The position numbers and the translations under genes were made by a program. Below the pieces are notes generated by a model. The model was not told the DNA's origin, did not search any database, and saw only the letters and a program-made list of their open reading frames with translations. Of a stretch of DNA of 64,000 bases, positions 12,518 to 25,139 are shown piece by piece (positions within the stretch are counted from its first letter, which is position 1; each line of letters opens with the position of its first letter). This stretch comes from Marsupella aquatica (lineage: Eukaryota > Marchantiophyta): positions 1,984,001 to 2,048,000 of the forward strand of contig OZ316898.1 in the NCBI GenBank assembly GCA_973895155.1. Reading direction: 5' to 3'.

Positions 12518-13788
12518 TTACATGGAGCTGTTATAAGTTTCAGATCCAACAGTGCCTATAAGCAACCATAGATGAAATGTGGCAGTTCGTACTTGCTCAC
12601 CCCAAGCATCGGATACCATTTTCCTGATGTCATCGCTGACCAGATCAACTCCCTGGTCGAGGGCAGTTTGCACAGCAGAAAAGGACCTCCAGAAGTTCAT
12701 GAAGTCATCTAGTGACCACTGCTTGGGCACGTCCACAGTATGAGGCCCAATACCGTCCTCTCGAGCAGCTTCGAATGAAAATGGGATTGTTCTGTAGCCT
12801 TCTTCGACGTATTTTATCGGTGGAGCCCAATATGGTCCGGACATCCTGTACATTGCATGGATGACTCTGTCCACCTCTGGGTTGACGGTTGGAATTCCAT
12901 AACACCAAGCAGCGATTACTCCTCCGGGCTTTCTAAGCACATGTTTCACGATTGAGTAGAATTTGTCGAGATCGAACCAATGCATGGCCTGAGCCACGGT
13001 CACCAAGTCCACGGACCCTTCCCCTCCCACGACACGTTCCAATTCCTCCATTGATGATGGGGTAGATGACATTTTGCTATATGTGACCTTTGGGTGCTGG
13101 ACAGAGAACGATAGCTGCTCCTCGCTCAAGTCTGTAGCCACCACCGATTCGTAGTGCTCGGCCAGCTGCACACAGACATCGAAGGTGTGGTCAGCTGGAT
13201 CAACTGATGTATGCCTTTCTCTCGCAAAGTTAATGCAGACAGGAGTGAGACGACGTTCTTCAAGTGGAGATTCTGCCCATGTTCTAGCTCAGTGCAGGTT
13301 GTTTAAATTCCTCTACTCTGTTTCATCTGCAACATGGTTTCTGACGATCCCTGTTAAAATCTTCTGATTCAGACGTTGCAACTCTGGACAGAACTTTTGC
13401 TTTCTTGTAGCTCATCAGTTACCCCTTCTTCCATCTTCAATGATTTCAGATGTGAAACTCTCTTGCTCTCTCGAGTATGCATCGCGCAGGACTACCCGGA
13501 TGAAAAGGCACAAGACCCAATCTATGCTCTAGTAAAAATGACCCCCCAAAACAACCAGAGTTATGACTAGCTACCTCATCTGGAGAACCTATTGCATCTC
13601 GCAACGAGAGGAGGGGGGAGACAGGAGAGTTGAGTTACCATAGCTGCAGCTTGGCCATTGCCAGTACCAACATCCCATGCGTGCTGATGCTGGTGCGTCA
13701 AATCGGCAAGCATTTGAAACATAGAAGCAGGGTATGTGGGCCTGATTCGCGCATACGTGCTTGCTTGCTTCCCGAACAGCGACGCCAT
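12518..13788 (-). CDS. SAM-dependent methyltransferase (class I, plant small-molecule type)
   Basis: Two exons on the minus strand: 13639-13788, then 12518-13165, with a phase-0 GT-AG intron, giving 265 residues. The start MASLFGKQASTYARIRPTYP is the conserved N terminus of this family. AWDVGTGNGQAAAM (about 37-50) is the glycine-rich SAM-binding motif I. VVATDLSEEQL supplies the acidic residue at the end of strand 2. VDLVTVAQAMHWFDLDKFY and GGVIAAWCYGIP follow as motifs IV-V. The C-terminal part (WSLDDFMNFWRSFSAV) matches relatives annotated as putative methyltransferases in plants, yeast (TMT1/CRG1-like) and Dictyostelium. The methyl acceptor is unknown. No targeting signal is obvious, so cytosolic is likely. 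Length and order are complete. Confidence 0.9.
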
Positions 13789-14129
13789 AGTGCGAGAACT
13801 GTGTACACTATGCCTGTCCCCCTATTTCGTTTGCTCTTGACGACATGAATTTCAATCTCTCACCCTGTTAGAGGCCCTTGCGAAGTGCACAGAAGGTGTC
13901 GGCAAATTCCCAATTCCTCTAGTGCTCTCTGTTCTTCATCTTGATTCTCTGGGAATGTGTTCCCGTTTTAGCAGGGTCTTATTCTTTTCGTCTAAAGTGA
14001 TCTTATTCGGCAGCCGGTCCAAGTGCAGCCGGTCCCAGCACGTCCACCATGAGACCCTCTCTCCGTCAGGTTCTGAGGCTGTACTACTTTAGACTGATAG
14101 TATCCTTGTTATCACGGAACCACTCTTTG
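13789..14129. other. Upstream region of the methyltransferase gene
   Basis: Probable promoter and leader of the minus-strand gene. No specific element assigned. Confidence 0.3.
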
Positions 14130-14285
14130 AGACCCCGCCGGCCAGCTTCTTACCTGGTTTCTGGCTTCACCAGTCCCGGCACACTGACCTTCGGTCCCCC
14201 TGGGTGGATGCTCCTCTTTGGTGGCCCCCTTTTTGTATGCTGACTGAATGAATGGAATTCTTTGGTTTTTTCGAGGCATAAAGTT
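14130..14285 (+). repeat. Dispersed repeat with retroposon-tail character, copy 1
   Basis: Shares order and sequence with 47150-47295: a CAGCTTC..CCTGGT start, GACCTTC(A/G)GTCC middle, and an end ATGAAT(G/C)GAATTC..TTTGG..GGCA followed by A-rich bases. The ordered, A-tailed end suggests the 3' end of a LINE-like element. Confidence 0.55.
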
Positions 14286-14914
14286 ACGATCTTATTAAGG
14301 ACAAAGATTGTGGGCCAAGTGGTGCATATTTCAGGGCTCTCTACTCGAATTAAAAAACAAAAGTATCAATGTGAGTAAAACATGTCCTTGCAATAAAACA
14401 ATTGGGAAAGTAATACCCTGATGACACGAAAGGAATGCCCTGATGGCAAGGCAAGTTGTCTATGGGAACTAGGTTGGTTCAAAAATTACTAATAACTAAA
14501 TGCATTCTGGTGCCTGGTGCAGAAAATGGATGTTGCGCACATGTGCATTGGCACCACTTTCTGTTACTGTGATTTTTCTGTTACTCTGATCGATCAGAAT
14601 CGAGTGAATAAAGGAAACCAAAACATTACACACATCAATGGATTGAGGAGAAATTGTGTACAGATTGACATCTTTCTGTCGACTTGAGGTAAACATTAAA
14701 GAAACCTCACACTGTGGGGGAGGGAAAGATTTTACTAAAGTCCTCTCATTACCGCATGCCACCAACGAGACATTTCCATCTCAAAAGAAAGCTGCTAAAC
14801 AGAAAGCCCAGAACTCTTAAAGACAACCACACGTGGTGAGTACACAGACTTACACTCGCTGCATTTTACATAAATTAACTGTCAACTAGAAACCTTAACA
14901 AAAGATAGCAGTCC
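14286..14914. other. Non-coding spacer
   Basis: AT-rich, no feature seen apart from short purine runs. Confidence 0.3.
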
Positions 14915-15090
14915 ATCAGAGAGAAACGACAGAGCATTCTGTCACACTTACCTCACACAACATGTAACCAGTGCGATCTGGACATCAGAAAACTCCTGAA
15001 CGATCAGAGAGAAACCACAGAGAATTCTCTCACACTTACCTTACACAACAAGTAAACAGTACCATCTGGGCATCTGGAAACTCCTGAACC
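14915..15090. repeat. Tandem duplication, two 88-bp units
   Basis: Units at 14915-15002 and 15003-15090 share ATCAGAGAGAAAC, TCACACTTACC, CACAACA and AACTCCTGAAC blocks. Confidence 0.85.
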
Positions 15091-15148
15091 TCAACAGTTG
15101 TCTTCCAGATACATCTGATCTGACCATCGTCATCTTCCAGATACATCT

Positions 15149-15194
15149 GATCCTTCTCAATCAGATGTCATCAGATGACTGATTGAGAAGGATC
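15149..15194. repeat. Perfect 16-bp inverted repeat (hairpin)
   Basis: Arms 15149-15164 and 15179-15194 (GATCCTTCTCAATCAG and its complement) flank a 14-base loop. CATCTGAT-type motifs recur nearby, so it could be a small palindromic insertion. Confidence 0.75.
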
Positions 15195-15708
15195 GTCATG
15201 TCAATCAATCGACTCCATGCAATCAATTGCCATGTCTATCGTGGGACCTCTTCAGATGCATGGAGAGTTTACCTCGTGTACTTTCTCAATTGTTACGTGT
15301 TAATTCTGGACATATGTATGACCGCCTGGTGGGCCAAAGAAAACAGCAAAGCTCTCCATTTTGTTGTGTGGTGTTGAATTTCCGTTCGTGGGGTGCGTTC
15401 GATATTTTGGAACAAAATTGTTTGTCTGATTGGAATCCGGTTGTGGACAGTCACCTCTTCAGATGCATCAGTTGTTGCACACTCGTACTTATCAAGATGC
15501 AGATGCAGGAGATGCATGGAGTCGATTGAGAAGGTCAGTTTTCCACCATGCTGCCACTCGGAATTGCAGATGAAACTGTGAATTCCGTGATGCTTAAACC
15601 CGTGTTTTATTGCGTGGTCAAAAATGAGAAGATTTCTAGCTATGCAGTTAAGTTACCAGCAGTGCTGGTAACATTGAGCGGGATTCCGGAGGTATAGCGT
15701 AGAGTTTT

Positions 15709-18700
15709 TCAAGTAGAGGACGTAGTAGAGCGATGACAGTGGTTGATTGGGTCCTCTTTGACTCGGATTTCCTCCTCATAAGCCTTGCCCGTAGCATAGC
15801 CGTATTGAATCACCTCCGCAGCTGGGATAATTGTTTTTCTCTCGCTCAGGATACGCTCAGCTGACTTCAACCTCACCACCTGTGCATTAGTAATGATCTT
15901 AGTTGTCTCGTGGAGTTTCCATTTGTCATTTGCTTAATGGTGCCCTTGTGACGAAGGCATGTGACGGAAAGATTGACTGGCCAGTTGACCTTCGATGCCG
16001 ATTCTAATTGTGTAGCAATTGAAGCGTTTTTAAGATGATCCCGTCAGTGACATTTTCAAAACCGTCGACTCTACTGCAGGATAAACTTAAAGAGCTGTTA
16101 TTGGAGAATCGTAGATGACAAGAACGTTCCGTGTGGGATGTGAATTAAGTGAGCTTTTTGTCGTTCCAATGACTTCTACGCAATTTGAATCGAAGCCAAG
16201 AGGGATCGCAGCTTTCTATCTAAGTCGGAAGGTTTCATCATTTGAGGTAGCGAGGTAAATGGTTAACTGTGTTCATGAAAACGGAGAGTACCAAGCTTGG
16301 TACGTCATGCTCTTACCTGTAAACATTCTAGCAGCAGGTAATAAGCTCGGTTCGTCAGAGGCATGTGCCCAAATTTGGGACCGGAGAAGTACCTCGGCCT
16401 GCATTCGCAGCCAGGGAAAACGTAATTGTAACGGGCATGAAAAAGGTCGTGAGGTTCAAAGCTCCCAACGGCCATAAGATCGAAGCAAGTATTGAAAACG
16501 GATAGTGAGTGGAGGTCAATCCACGAATTTTCGGTTCACAGCTTGGTTGTGATTTCTCTCTCGTTTCAGGAGGCGTGGTGAGAAGAAAACCATGAGGGTT
16601 GTGTGCCTGGGTCGACGGAAAATCCGTACATGTCGACACTTTTGCATATGGAAATTGCAAAATTGAGTGCCAGAAAACCGGAGCTGTATCCCAGAAGATG
16701 GTCTGCCTCAAGTTCGCTGCCCACTTCGGTTATGGGTGAGACGTAAATAGTATTACCCATGTTGGTAGCCTGCAAGATAAGTAATGAATCTAGTGAGGCA
16801 TGCACTCAGAGCTCCTTTGAACACAATCAATCCTTGAGTTCCGGTGCAGTCTCGAAGATGGACGAAAAGAGTAACCCTCTGTCAAATGATCGTGACAGCA
16901 TATTGCATCACAGCCAACGGAAGGTACAAAATACTAGATATATCGTCTGACTCCATTTCTCCGCTAAGTTACAGGAGACGTACAATGATAGTGCAATGAG
17001 GTTATCAATAAACCAAAGACTCACCTGTAATTTTTTCAAAGTAGATCCGCCCAGTGCTCTGCGCAGCACGAGGGTTTCTGGTGCCACAGCATTGAAAGAC
17101 CATTAAATGAGTAAGCCCAAGCATACATATGTGATATGGATAAAGGTTGGCATCACAAGTGGGCATTTTTTGTCTTTGGAAATTAATCAGAAGAGCAAAG
17201 CACTATGTTAAGGAGTCCTCGGAATTGCAGGGTAAACATGCATGTCAGGTTCCTATTTTCCCGGCGGTGAAGAGGTTTGGAAGAATTACCGTTTATGATA
17301 GGGATTTTCCTGATGAAAGGCAGAAGGGCCTTTGTGACCCTCTCGTTCACAAAACGAAATGTGGTCTTCTGGCCTGTCCATTTGGCATACTTCGGCTGGG
17401 CACGGCCACAGGCAAACAATACATTAGCTTGCCAGTCAGGCATTGAATCCAATCACACACAGATGCACAGGAGTTGTTGTCGGTTGTTTGTTAACTTGTG
17501 ATCTTGGTACCTTACAGGAGACCTTCGTACCGCGCCTCATCTATGTTCGATGCATGGTCTTGCTCAAAGTATTTTCAAAATTGCTGGAAACTAGTTCGAC
17601 GAGCTAATTACCCCAGTTCTCCCATCATTGATACGGATGACGGTATCATGAGCGTCTATTTCTGGTCCGAAGGTGACATTGGACATCAGACTGGCGGCAT
17701 TGCCAACCAGAGCACACCGCCCTCCTTGACCTGGTGCAAGTGGTTGTTTCACCGGTAGCAATCTACGAACGAGTTGAAAACAATCTTCGGGTTCCCTGCA
17801 ACGCCGTCTGCGAGAAATAGGCTCTCAGCATTTGCATTCAATGAGTTAATGCCTATGTCAGTTGATGGATGTATTTCAGGGCAGCAAGGTATGCGAAGCA
17901 AAGAGCATGTGGCGTTGTTCTCAACACTTAGACAGGGGATGCGTTGTGCGAAGGGCATGCTGGACTAAAATGGGTATAAGTACCTCGAGGCAAAATGATA
18001 TAGAATACGCTTCGGGTTTTCCTCTTTCAAATAGCAGTCAAACACCTCTTTTGTCACCACCGCTGGACGCGTCCTTGCCTGTACAAGTACACAGCATCGA
18101 ATCACCGAAGTAGATGACTAAGTACGAGAATGCGAGATGGTCAGGAGAAATTCAATTCTCTCCTAGTTCAAAAGAACGCAAAGAGAATTCAGAAAAGGAA
18201 TGTTTTCTTCAATCAACCAACCGTAGTGGCACCTCACTACAGGTAACACTTCAGTGTACAACTATTTAAGCTACTCTAAGATTAGCCATGCTTTGACTCA
18301 TTACATGCTACCCAAATTACGGAAGCTGTGGCCAAGGGTTCAAAGGCACACGTTGCTCCAGAACTTCATCAAAGTGCACAGATTGTAATCCCAAGCCAAG
18401 CTTTCTGCTTCTTGAACTCGAGCTCCAGATGCAGGCCTTCTGTACACCTGAGCGATGTAAGGAGATAAAGCAATTAGAAGCAGGAAGAAAATAACGACCA
18501 GTACAGTAATGTTCTGTCTGCATCCCGGCTGGTTCGTTAACTAAACATTTTTCAGATCATAGTTGGAAACTCGAAAAGCAGGAAAAAATGAGGTTGAGCT
18601 ATGAAGTGAGTAGGTTGGGAAACAAAACTTACCCAAGAATTTTCAGTTCCGTTGGGGTATTGAAGGCGTATTATGCATCCTTGACCTCGAATAACTTTTA

Positions 18701-19724
18701 TGCCATCTCCATTCTCTACCTGCTCCGTGAACAGATTTCTGGTATGAATGCAAAATCTGAATGGAAGGATGTAAAATAGCAAAACGACAGTCGACAACCC
18801 ACAGGCCCGCAACAGAGATCTCAGTCACTTTCTTTCGACCCTCGTTTCAGTGTATGTCTTGCATTTCATTGTTAAACGAGCGATGGACCTCAGTGATTTG
18901 TTGACCTACGCGGTTGTCCAGGAATTCAGAAGTGATAGACCACATTGATCAAAACGAAGACTTATATGGACGAACGTCACCAACGAGAACATATTCAACT
19001 TGTGAAGTAGGCAATTACTGAGCAGGAAATACCAAACATTGCCCCACAGCTTGATGCAGCTTAGTGAGCGTTGCCCTACTTTTCTCGGAGTGGAGCACCT
19101 CAGAGCTTCGGACGATGTCTTGTGGCACTGGCACTGTCGGGAAATGAAGAGCTTACTATATCTTTGGGAAGTGATGTCCGATACCTCTCAAAGTGTATTC
19201 GGCTGTCAGTGGGTCAATTTCTTAATGTAAAAGACAAACCTTCCGATTGCAATACTCACAACTGCGCTTCAACAATATTTCGTGGATACATAGTTTAGAT
19301 GTTAAGGTGACATGTCCGTTTGAAAAGAGTTTTTCTCTCCTTGAAATTACCTCCTCGCAACGTCAAGAATACTTGAGCCCTGTTCAGGCAGTCCTTAATG
19401 TTCTCCTCTGCCTTGCAAATAGTTTCTCACCTCAACCTAAATTGTTGTTTTTCTCTGGTTTTCTTGTTTCCTGGCCTTTCTTGGCCCTTTGGATTGTCCC
19501 CCCTTGATTGGGTCCTTTGCCTGTGGGATCCTGTCTCCCGGTTGGGCACACTTTGTTTTTTGGCAGTGTGATATATAGTACCTAAATTCATCTCACTCAT
19601 CTCACAAGACATGAAGATAGAAGACGAAAGTAATCTGTACGGTACCTGAAATCCAGAAGAAATTGAAGACAGAGGCGAGCATTGTGGCTACCAGAACCAC
19701 GTCGAGCAATCTCGTGCATGTCAT
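15709..19724 (-). CDS. Sialyltransferase-like protein, glycosyltransferase family 29
   Basis: Minus-strand gene rebuilt from exons with compatible phases: 19646-19724, 19351-19407, (one or two small exons unresolved between 18880 and 19140), 18633-18756, 18352-18447, 17984-18078, 17767-17795, 17612-17730, 17290-17395, 17025-17077, 16591-16769, 16317-16398, 15709-15879. Exon 1 (MTCTRLLDVVLVATMLAS..FNFFW) is a signal anchor, as in Golgi type II enzymes. Sialylmotif L reads GRCALVGNAASL..FGPEIDAHDTVIRIND, motif S reads GYSSGFLALNFAISICKSVD, and the following GHMPLTNRAYYLLLECLQ matches the motif III/VS region. Plants lack clear sialic acid; known plant members act in pollen-tube growth and may transfer KDO-like sugars. 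Substrate unknown. The two early exons are less certain than the rest. Confidence 0.85.
19458..19565 (+). repeat. Dispersed repeat within intron 1 of the sialyltransferase-like gene, copy 1
   Basis: About 80% alike by eye to 23052-23158, sharing CCTTTCTTGGCCCTTTGG, TTGTCCCCCCTT and TTTTGGCA in the same order. Confidence 0.7.
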
Positions 19725-20289
19725 TTCTAGTACTGTTCACCCCGTTACCGATGCGAACGTCGCATTTGCTTTCTACAACAATCGGCCTAGTTACTGTTTC
19801 TTCATCGAGGGTCTCCAAACAGTACTCGTAGTACAGTAAATTGTTCTCCTTATTGAGTCGACTGAGTAGCTTTCCGTCTTTCCTCCATGAAAAGCTTTTA
19901 GAAGCGAATGCTTTTGAGTCTTGTACCTGCATTTTCTTGAAACGGACCATCACCATGAATACTTCGGCTCTGGTCGCATTTGTTATATCCGAATCTACGT
20001 TGATTGAATCGCTTTGCTCTTCTCCGTGTTCACATTAGTTTGTTTCGGTTTGAGCAAAACGAAGCCAAATTGGGTCCTGGCCATCAAACAATGTCCAACT
20101 GTCTCCCGTGAGAAGTGAAAACCACTTTTCTTCAATTCCAGTACAGTGAACAGGGTATCTTACAGTGGAGCCAAACAGTATTTTAAAATGTTGGGAAAAT
20201 TAGTCCACGGTCGACAGGGTGATAAAAATCATGGTGACCATCGTCTAGTTGAAACTTTGACCCACAAAGAGATGCAACAAATTTTGACC
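19725..20289. other. Upstream region of the sialyltransferase-like gene
   Basis: Probable leader and promoter of the minus-strand gene; no element assigned. Confidence 0.3.
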
Positions 20290-20410
20290 CAGTGCATGAC
20301 GAGGAGAATGCATGACGAGGAGGGTGTCTCACGAAGACCAATGAATCCAATCCAGACCCAATGCATGACGAGGAGGGTGTCTCACGAAGACCAATGCATC
20401 AAATCCAGAG
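20290..20410. repeat. Short tandem repeat with GCATGACGAGGAG core
   Basis: The core GCATGACGAGGAG occurs three times, two of them followed by GGTGTCTCACGAAGACCAATG. A short open frame across it encodes QCMTRR repeats but begins without an ATG, so coding is doubtful. Confidence 0.7.
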
Positions 20411-20540
20411 AAGACGTATTGACCAAGATGCCTATGAAGCCGACAACATGACGTCATGAGTCAGCGAGAAGAACCCACCGAAGGAGTTCCGTGATCCATA
20501 CGGGATGTCACAGAATCGCTTCCAAACTGATTTTTGAGTT

Positions 20541-20735
20541 CTACTCCTCTCCTTGGATTTAGTCCTCGATCAAGCTTTGCAGGCTGCAATGTACCCAAAG
20601 CTACATTGTCCCCTACCTCGATCAAGCTTTGCAGGCTGCAATGTACCCAAAGCTACATTGTCCTCTACTCCTCTCCTTTGATTTTAGTCCTCGATCAAGC
20701 TTTGCAGGCTGCAATGTACCAAAAGCTGCATTTAC
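20541..20735. repeat. Tandem repeat, three copies with CCTCGATCAAGCTTTGCAGG core
   Basis: Cores begin at 20564, 20616 and 20689, each followed by CTGCAATGTACC and an AAAGCT end. First and third copies also share the preceding CTACTCCTCTCC block. Confidence 0.9.
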
Positions 20736-20979
20736 CTCAACCGCAGAGCTACTTGGAAATTATTGCTGGCTTGGTTTTAGCTCAGTAATGATGTACAGTT
20801 CAGCACCAGTGCACCAACCGATAGAGGATTTGTTCTAATTCATTTCAGTGTCAAGTTATTGGTGTTCTATTGGAAGACTTACGATGCAGTCAATTGGGGT
20901 AGCAGAACAACTGTAGGCGCCTCAAATACAGTGACAAATTAAGGGATGTACTCTTTCCCATATATACCAGGTTTTCGCT

Positions 20980-21424
20980 GTAGGACAAGATGTCTATTTG
21001 TCGGACACGACAAATGACAACTTGTCCGCCCAAAAATGGTTTATTTGTCCAATATTTCCTTATATTCCCCGGCCGGGACCAAAAATTCTCGACCCATCCT
21101 CGGCCCGGTCCTGAACTCCCCTCCTGACCTTTCTCCCAGCCCGACCCTGTCACCCGGCCGGGATCGACCGGGGCGACATATGTCATTTGTCGCCCCAAAT
21201 GGCCCTATTTGTCCGGCAAGTACAAACCGGACATACATAAGTCAATGTCATTCAAGTTACATTTTTGGTGGACCTATGTGGTGGTCATTTTATCTCAACC
21301 CAATGCATCCACTCAGACAACATTTGGACAACATCTTCTTCTTCTTCTTTTTCTTCTTCTTCTTCTTTTTTTTTGGGGGGGGGCGGCAGGCGGGGATGGG
21401 GGGCGAGCGGGCGAGGGGGAAATG
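20980..21424. repeat. GC-rich block ending in (CTT)n, poly-T and poly-G
   Basis: 20980-21240 holds repeated GACAAATG, TTTGTCC and CCGGCCGGGA motifs in both orientations, like a small inverted-repeat element. At about 21338-21420 a (CTT)n tract passes into poly-T, then abruptly into G-runs with GGGGCGGCAGGCGGGG-type sequence. Confidence 0.6.
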
Positions 21425-23051
21425 ACATCAATCTTTGACAAGGCACATGGCTTCATTAATTATCTATGTTTAAAATTAAATAACAATATATTAGTAAACA
21501 CCGTTAAAATTCTTTTTGGAATATCTTTAATTTGAATAATACAGGTTACAAACATTACATAATTAAAACTAAATCTCTTAGTGTTAATGTTACCAGAACA
21601 TTAAGTGCAATAATAGCATCTCAAAACTCAAGCAAAAAAACTGTCTTTTCAAGGGCTTATGGTCCACAATGTCATGTAAGCAAAGATGTTACTATATTCA
21701 TAATGAGTTGATCCATCTTGACTATGCATTAAATCTTGAGGAATCTTACTTGTAAAGCTCCACCTACAAGCTAGAGTGAGACCTGGGCTTCTAGAGTGAA
21801 GTATCTAGACACTAATTGATGTATGTCAAATGATAATAGTTTTTGTCATGATTTCTATTTATATTAAAAATTGAAATCTATGACCCCACCATAACATTTG
21901 TGCGTTAAACAAAGAGTATGATAAGTTATGTATGATTATTAAAATGATAACATGCATGATAGTTTTTTTTATCATTTCATTAACTTTTCAAAAAATGTGA
22001 ATAAGGAATATATTTTGGTGACATTTTTATTGTTCTCCCCACTATTCATGTTCAAGGAAGGGGTAGTCTGGGCTAGTGTCATAGAAAAATCAATAATTGA
22101 TAGGGACCTCCATGTGAAATTTCTTCCAAGTTTCTGAAAGCCAATGCAGTCACATCAGCCCTATTGGTTAAGTATATTAGATTGTGTTAACAAGACACTC
22201 TGAGACAAAATGCCCCCCAAAATAAGAGAGTTCAAGCTTGAGTTTTGAGGGGCTAATATTGTACACAATGCTCTAGTAACCTGAACGTAATATATTGCCA
22301 CAAAAATTAAGGAGAGCTTAGCTTGAGTTGTTATTCTTGTCTATGATGCCAGCCTAAGAGATTTTTATTCTTACCTCTTTATTTAGTAAGAGTAGAGGTA
22401 TTTTCATGATGGTCCTATCCAAATCTTTACTATGCGTTTTTCACTTATAATGCCCTAACAAAGAGAAAAATCAAAAACTGAAGCCGGGATGGACCACCAT
22501 ATTGGACACAATGTTTCCTTCAACCACAATCATTTTGGTGGTCCATGGGAATTTGGGGCACATAACTTGATGATGATTATGAGTAAATTTTAGTTTTGCA
22601 CCTGCACAACAACTAGGGAAGGAGGAGACACACACAAAATACTAGCCCAAATATCTCATGTTAACACAATGACAATTAATCCAATGAAATAACCCCGGGA
22701 AATAACTCCCCCCTCCTCAATGGCCCAAAAACTCAATGTGACATTTCATGGAAGTGTATTTACCTACTCCTCTAGCATATCCCAAACACTAAAAATCACT
22801 TTAGATTATGAATGTCAAGTTACTACAATAATACTTGAACTAGAATTTTGAGAAATGTTGTCCATGGGGTTTCTGTTGCGCCTCAGTGGGCACATACATT
22901 CACTATTCTTCGTAGGGGTGAGTCTGTTGGTCTTAGGGCCTCTAGTAGTATTTCTTTGCTTCACTCTCCTATACAGTTCACACCAAAAGCTCTACCAGGC
23001 TCTTCAGTTTGCCAATCTGTAGGCTTTGGGATCCTGGTTTTTGGGTCTGCA
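21425..23051. other. AT-rich gene-free stretch
   Basis: No open frame with a family signature and no recognised repeat. Base composition is much more AT-rich than near genes. Confidence 0.4.
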
Positions 23052-23158
23052 GTTGTTCTTTGTTTCCTGACCTTTCTTGGCCCTTTGGTTGTCCCCCCTT
23101 CAAGGGGTCTTTTGCCTGAGGGTTGATGTCTCCGGGTTGAGAGCCCTTTCTTTTGGCA
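23052..23158 (+). repeat. Dispersed repeat, copy 2 (copy 1 at 19458)
   Basis: Ordered match to 19458-19565. It is followed by a CATTCCAATACAAAAAAGCTC-like A-rich end, which suggests the 3' end of a retroposon. Confidence 0.65.
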
Positions 23159-23334
23159 TCCTGCCTTTTTTTGTCCTTCATTCCAATACAAAAAAGCTCT
23201 TGGGTGACAAAGATCCACAACCATTGGATTCTATTGGCTTTTTTCCTTGATCATTGATGGAGAAAATGTATACCTTTGACACATTTGTGTTTCCTGTTGC
23301 CTCATAAATGCCCTGGCCAGACTCCCTATGGGCC

Positions 23335-23437
23335 GACCGTCTTTGCACACTGTGTTGAACCGGCACATATACTAACCAGCCCTATGCCGGTGCAACGCAG
23401 TGTGCAAAGACGGTCAGCCAGCCCACGCAGTGTGCAC

Positions 23438-23469
<32 letters not shown>

Positions 23470-23509
23470 GCTCGGCCCTCCTCACACTGGATTGCACCGG
23501 CATAGGGCT
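23335..23509. repeat. Nested palindromic, MITE-like element with (TA)n core
   Basis: Outer arms 23335-23366 and 23384-23415 form a near-perfect 32-bp inverted repeat (GACCGTCTTTGCACACTG and its complement). The second arm overlaps another inverted pair, 23378-23404 with 23483-23509 (AGCCCTATGCCGGTGCAA and complement). Between them lies (TA)n at about 23441-23469. Confidence 0.75.
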
Positions 23510-25139
23510 TTTATATATAGCTTTCAAATAGAGAAAAATCACGAGTGCATAAAGCGTGAAAATTCATGAAAATTCTGCTGACTCGAGAGTACACGCTCTC
23601 TGTGGAACAGACCGACCACAGTAGAAACTGACTGACATTCCTAAAGGTCTAAAGGAGCACCGACCCCGGAATCTTAGTGATCCTCTTGCAATTGAATGCA
23701 CCGTCCTTGGAAAACGATCCATCTATCCCTGTCTTGGGCTCGGCGGTACAGTAGATGCTTTAGACTCACACCACGGTATGTCAAGGGTGGGTCGGCGGAC
23801 CTCTGAGAACTGGAGCACTGGCAGAAATGCAGAATGATGCGAATGTGCTCCTGCCCAAGTTTTCATCGACGATCGACAAGCTTCAGAGCTCAGAGTACAG
23901 TAGTAACTGTACTTCTGTACTTTCGCTTTGACGCCAAGTTTATCCTCCACCACAGTCCTTCTTTACTGTAGTCTGTTAGCACACTTCAGCTCGAGCTGAA
24001 GCCGCGTGCCTTCCTCCATATGACCGGATTGCCATTCCGAAGAGCGTATCCTGGTTGAAGGGTTTGAGCTGGGATTGTTGGGTTGCAAGTGATAATCTTA
24101 TTGTGGAGGCTGGATAGATCTATCCACGGTGGTCTCTGCTTTCTGATTGCTACATTGCAAAGGTAAGATTTCGGCTTCTGAGTTTGAGTTTAGGTCACTC
24201 GACTCCTGGCTCAAATTTGGCAAATGATTGGATTTGATCGAGATTGTGGGGCACAGAGTAAACACTGGGCCGGACAATGGGGGCTTCTGAGTTGGACAAT
24301 CTCAGCTCGGATCTTACAACCCATTGTTTCCGATTGAGTCGTTTGTGATCTACAATGGACCTGGGACTGACAATACAAGGTCCTTAGCTCAGTTTTCATT
24401 GAAGCCGGATGAGTCTTTCGTGAGTACAGAAGCAGCAATGTGGTAGTCTGCTAGCTCTGCTGTCAATAGATTTCAGCTCAGACTTTGCCAGTTGTCATGT
24501 TCGATCCAGTCCGCAGTGAGCTACAGAGAGCTACGGAGTAAGCCATCGGGACCCCGCAAGGGGTGGTCCTGGGCTGTAAAGATGTTGTCGATAGATATCA
24601 TGTAAATTGCTTGAGTAAAGAGTCTTCTCAGTTCCTTTATCGGTTTTGAATGCAGGACGAGCTTCCGGGTAGTTCTGCTGCACTACAAAAGGTGCCACCA
24701 TTTCTCCCTTCCATGCATTGTACAGTGAGGTTTTGTTAGAGTGATATTTAGTGAGTCGGGGAACAATGGTGGCTTTGCGTCAGCACGGTCGGCATCTTGT
24801 GTGTGGAGTTGGTGGGTACAATGCAAGAGCTTGCTGACTGAAGGGGAGATTTCTTGCCTTCCGGTATGCCTGCTGTGATGGGACGAATTCGAAGATCTTA
24901 GCTAATTCTCTACAGCTGAGAAAGTTGCATTCCGAAAGTCAGGTTCGATTGGTCAATTGTCAGTTCAGTTGCCACCGGTATATCAAGATATATAAAAGCG
25001 AGAGCACAGAAACGATGTTCGTTGAGTGATTGGGTCAATTCCTAATAAGAGGGGAATGTAGACTTGGCTCACCACCCGTAATCACTGACGACATTGCTAA
25101 TTTGCTCCTGTCGGCCTTCGAGATTAGTCTCTTTATTCT
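23510..25139. other. Upstream region of the EF-hand gene
   Basis: No coding signal. Likely promoter and leader of the gene at 25517. Confidence 0.35.
24989..24998 (+). promoter_or_regulatory. Candidate TATA box
   Basis: TATATAAAAG lies about 520 bases before the EF-hand ATG. This distance would fit because a 5'-UTR intron seems to end with TTGCAG at 25484, 33 bases before the ATG. No start-site data support it. Confidence 0.35.

Noticed and set aside
16355-16711. 118-codon frame on the minus strand
   Set aside because: A shadow frame that runs across two real exons and an intron of the sialyltransferase-like gene.
21036-21425. Open frames in the GC-rich block
   Set aside because: Low-complexity translation of CCGG-rich repeats and a poly-Phe run from (CTT)n.
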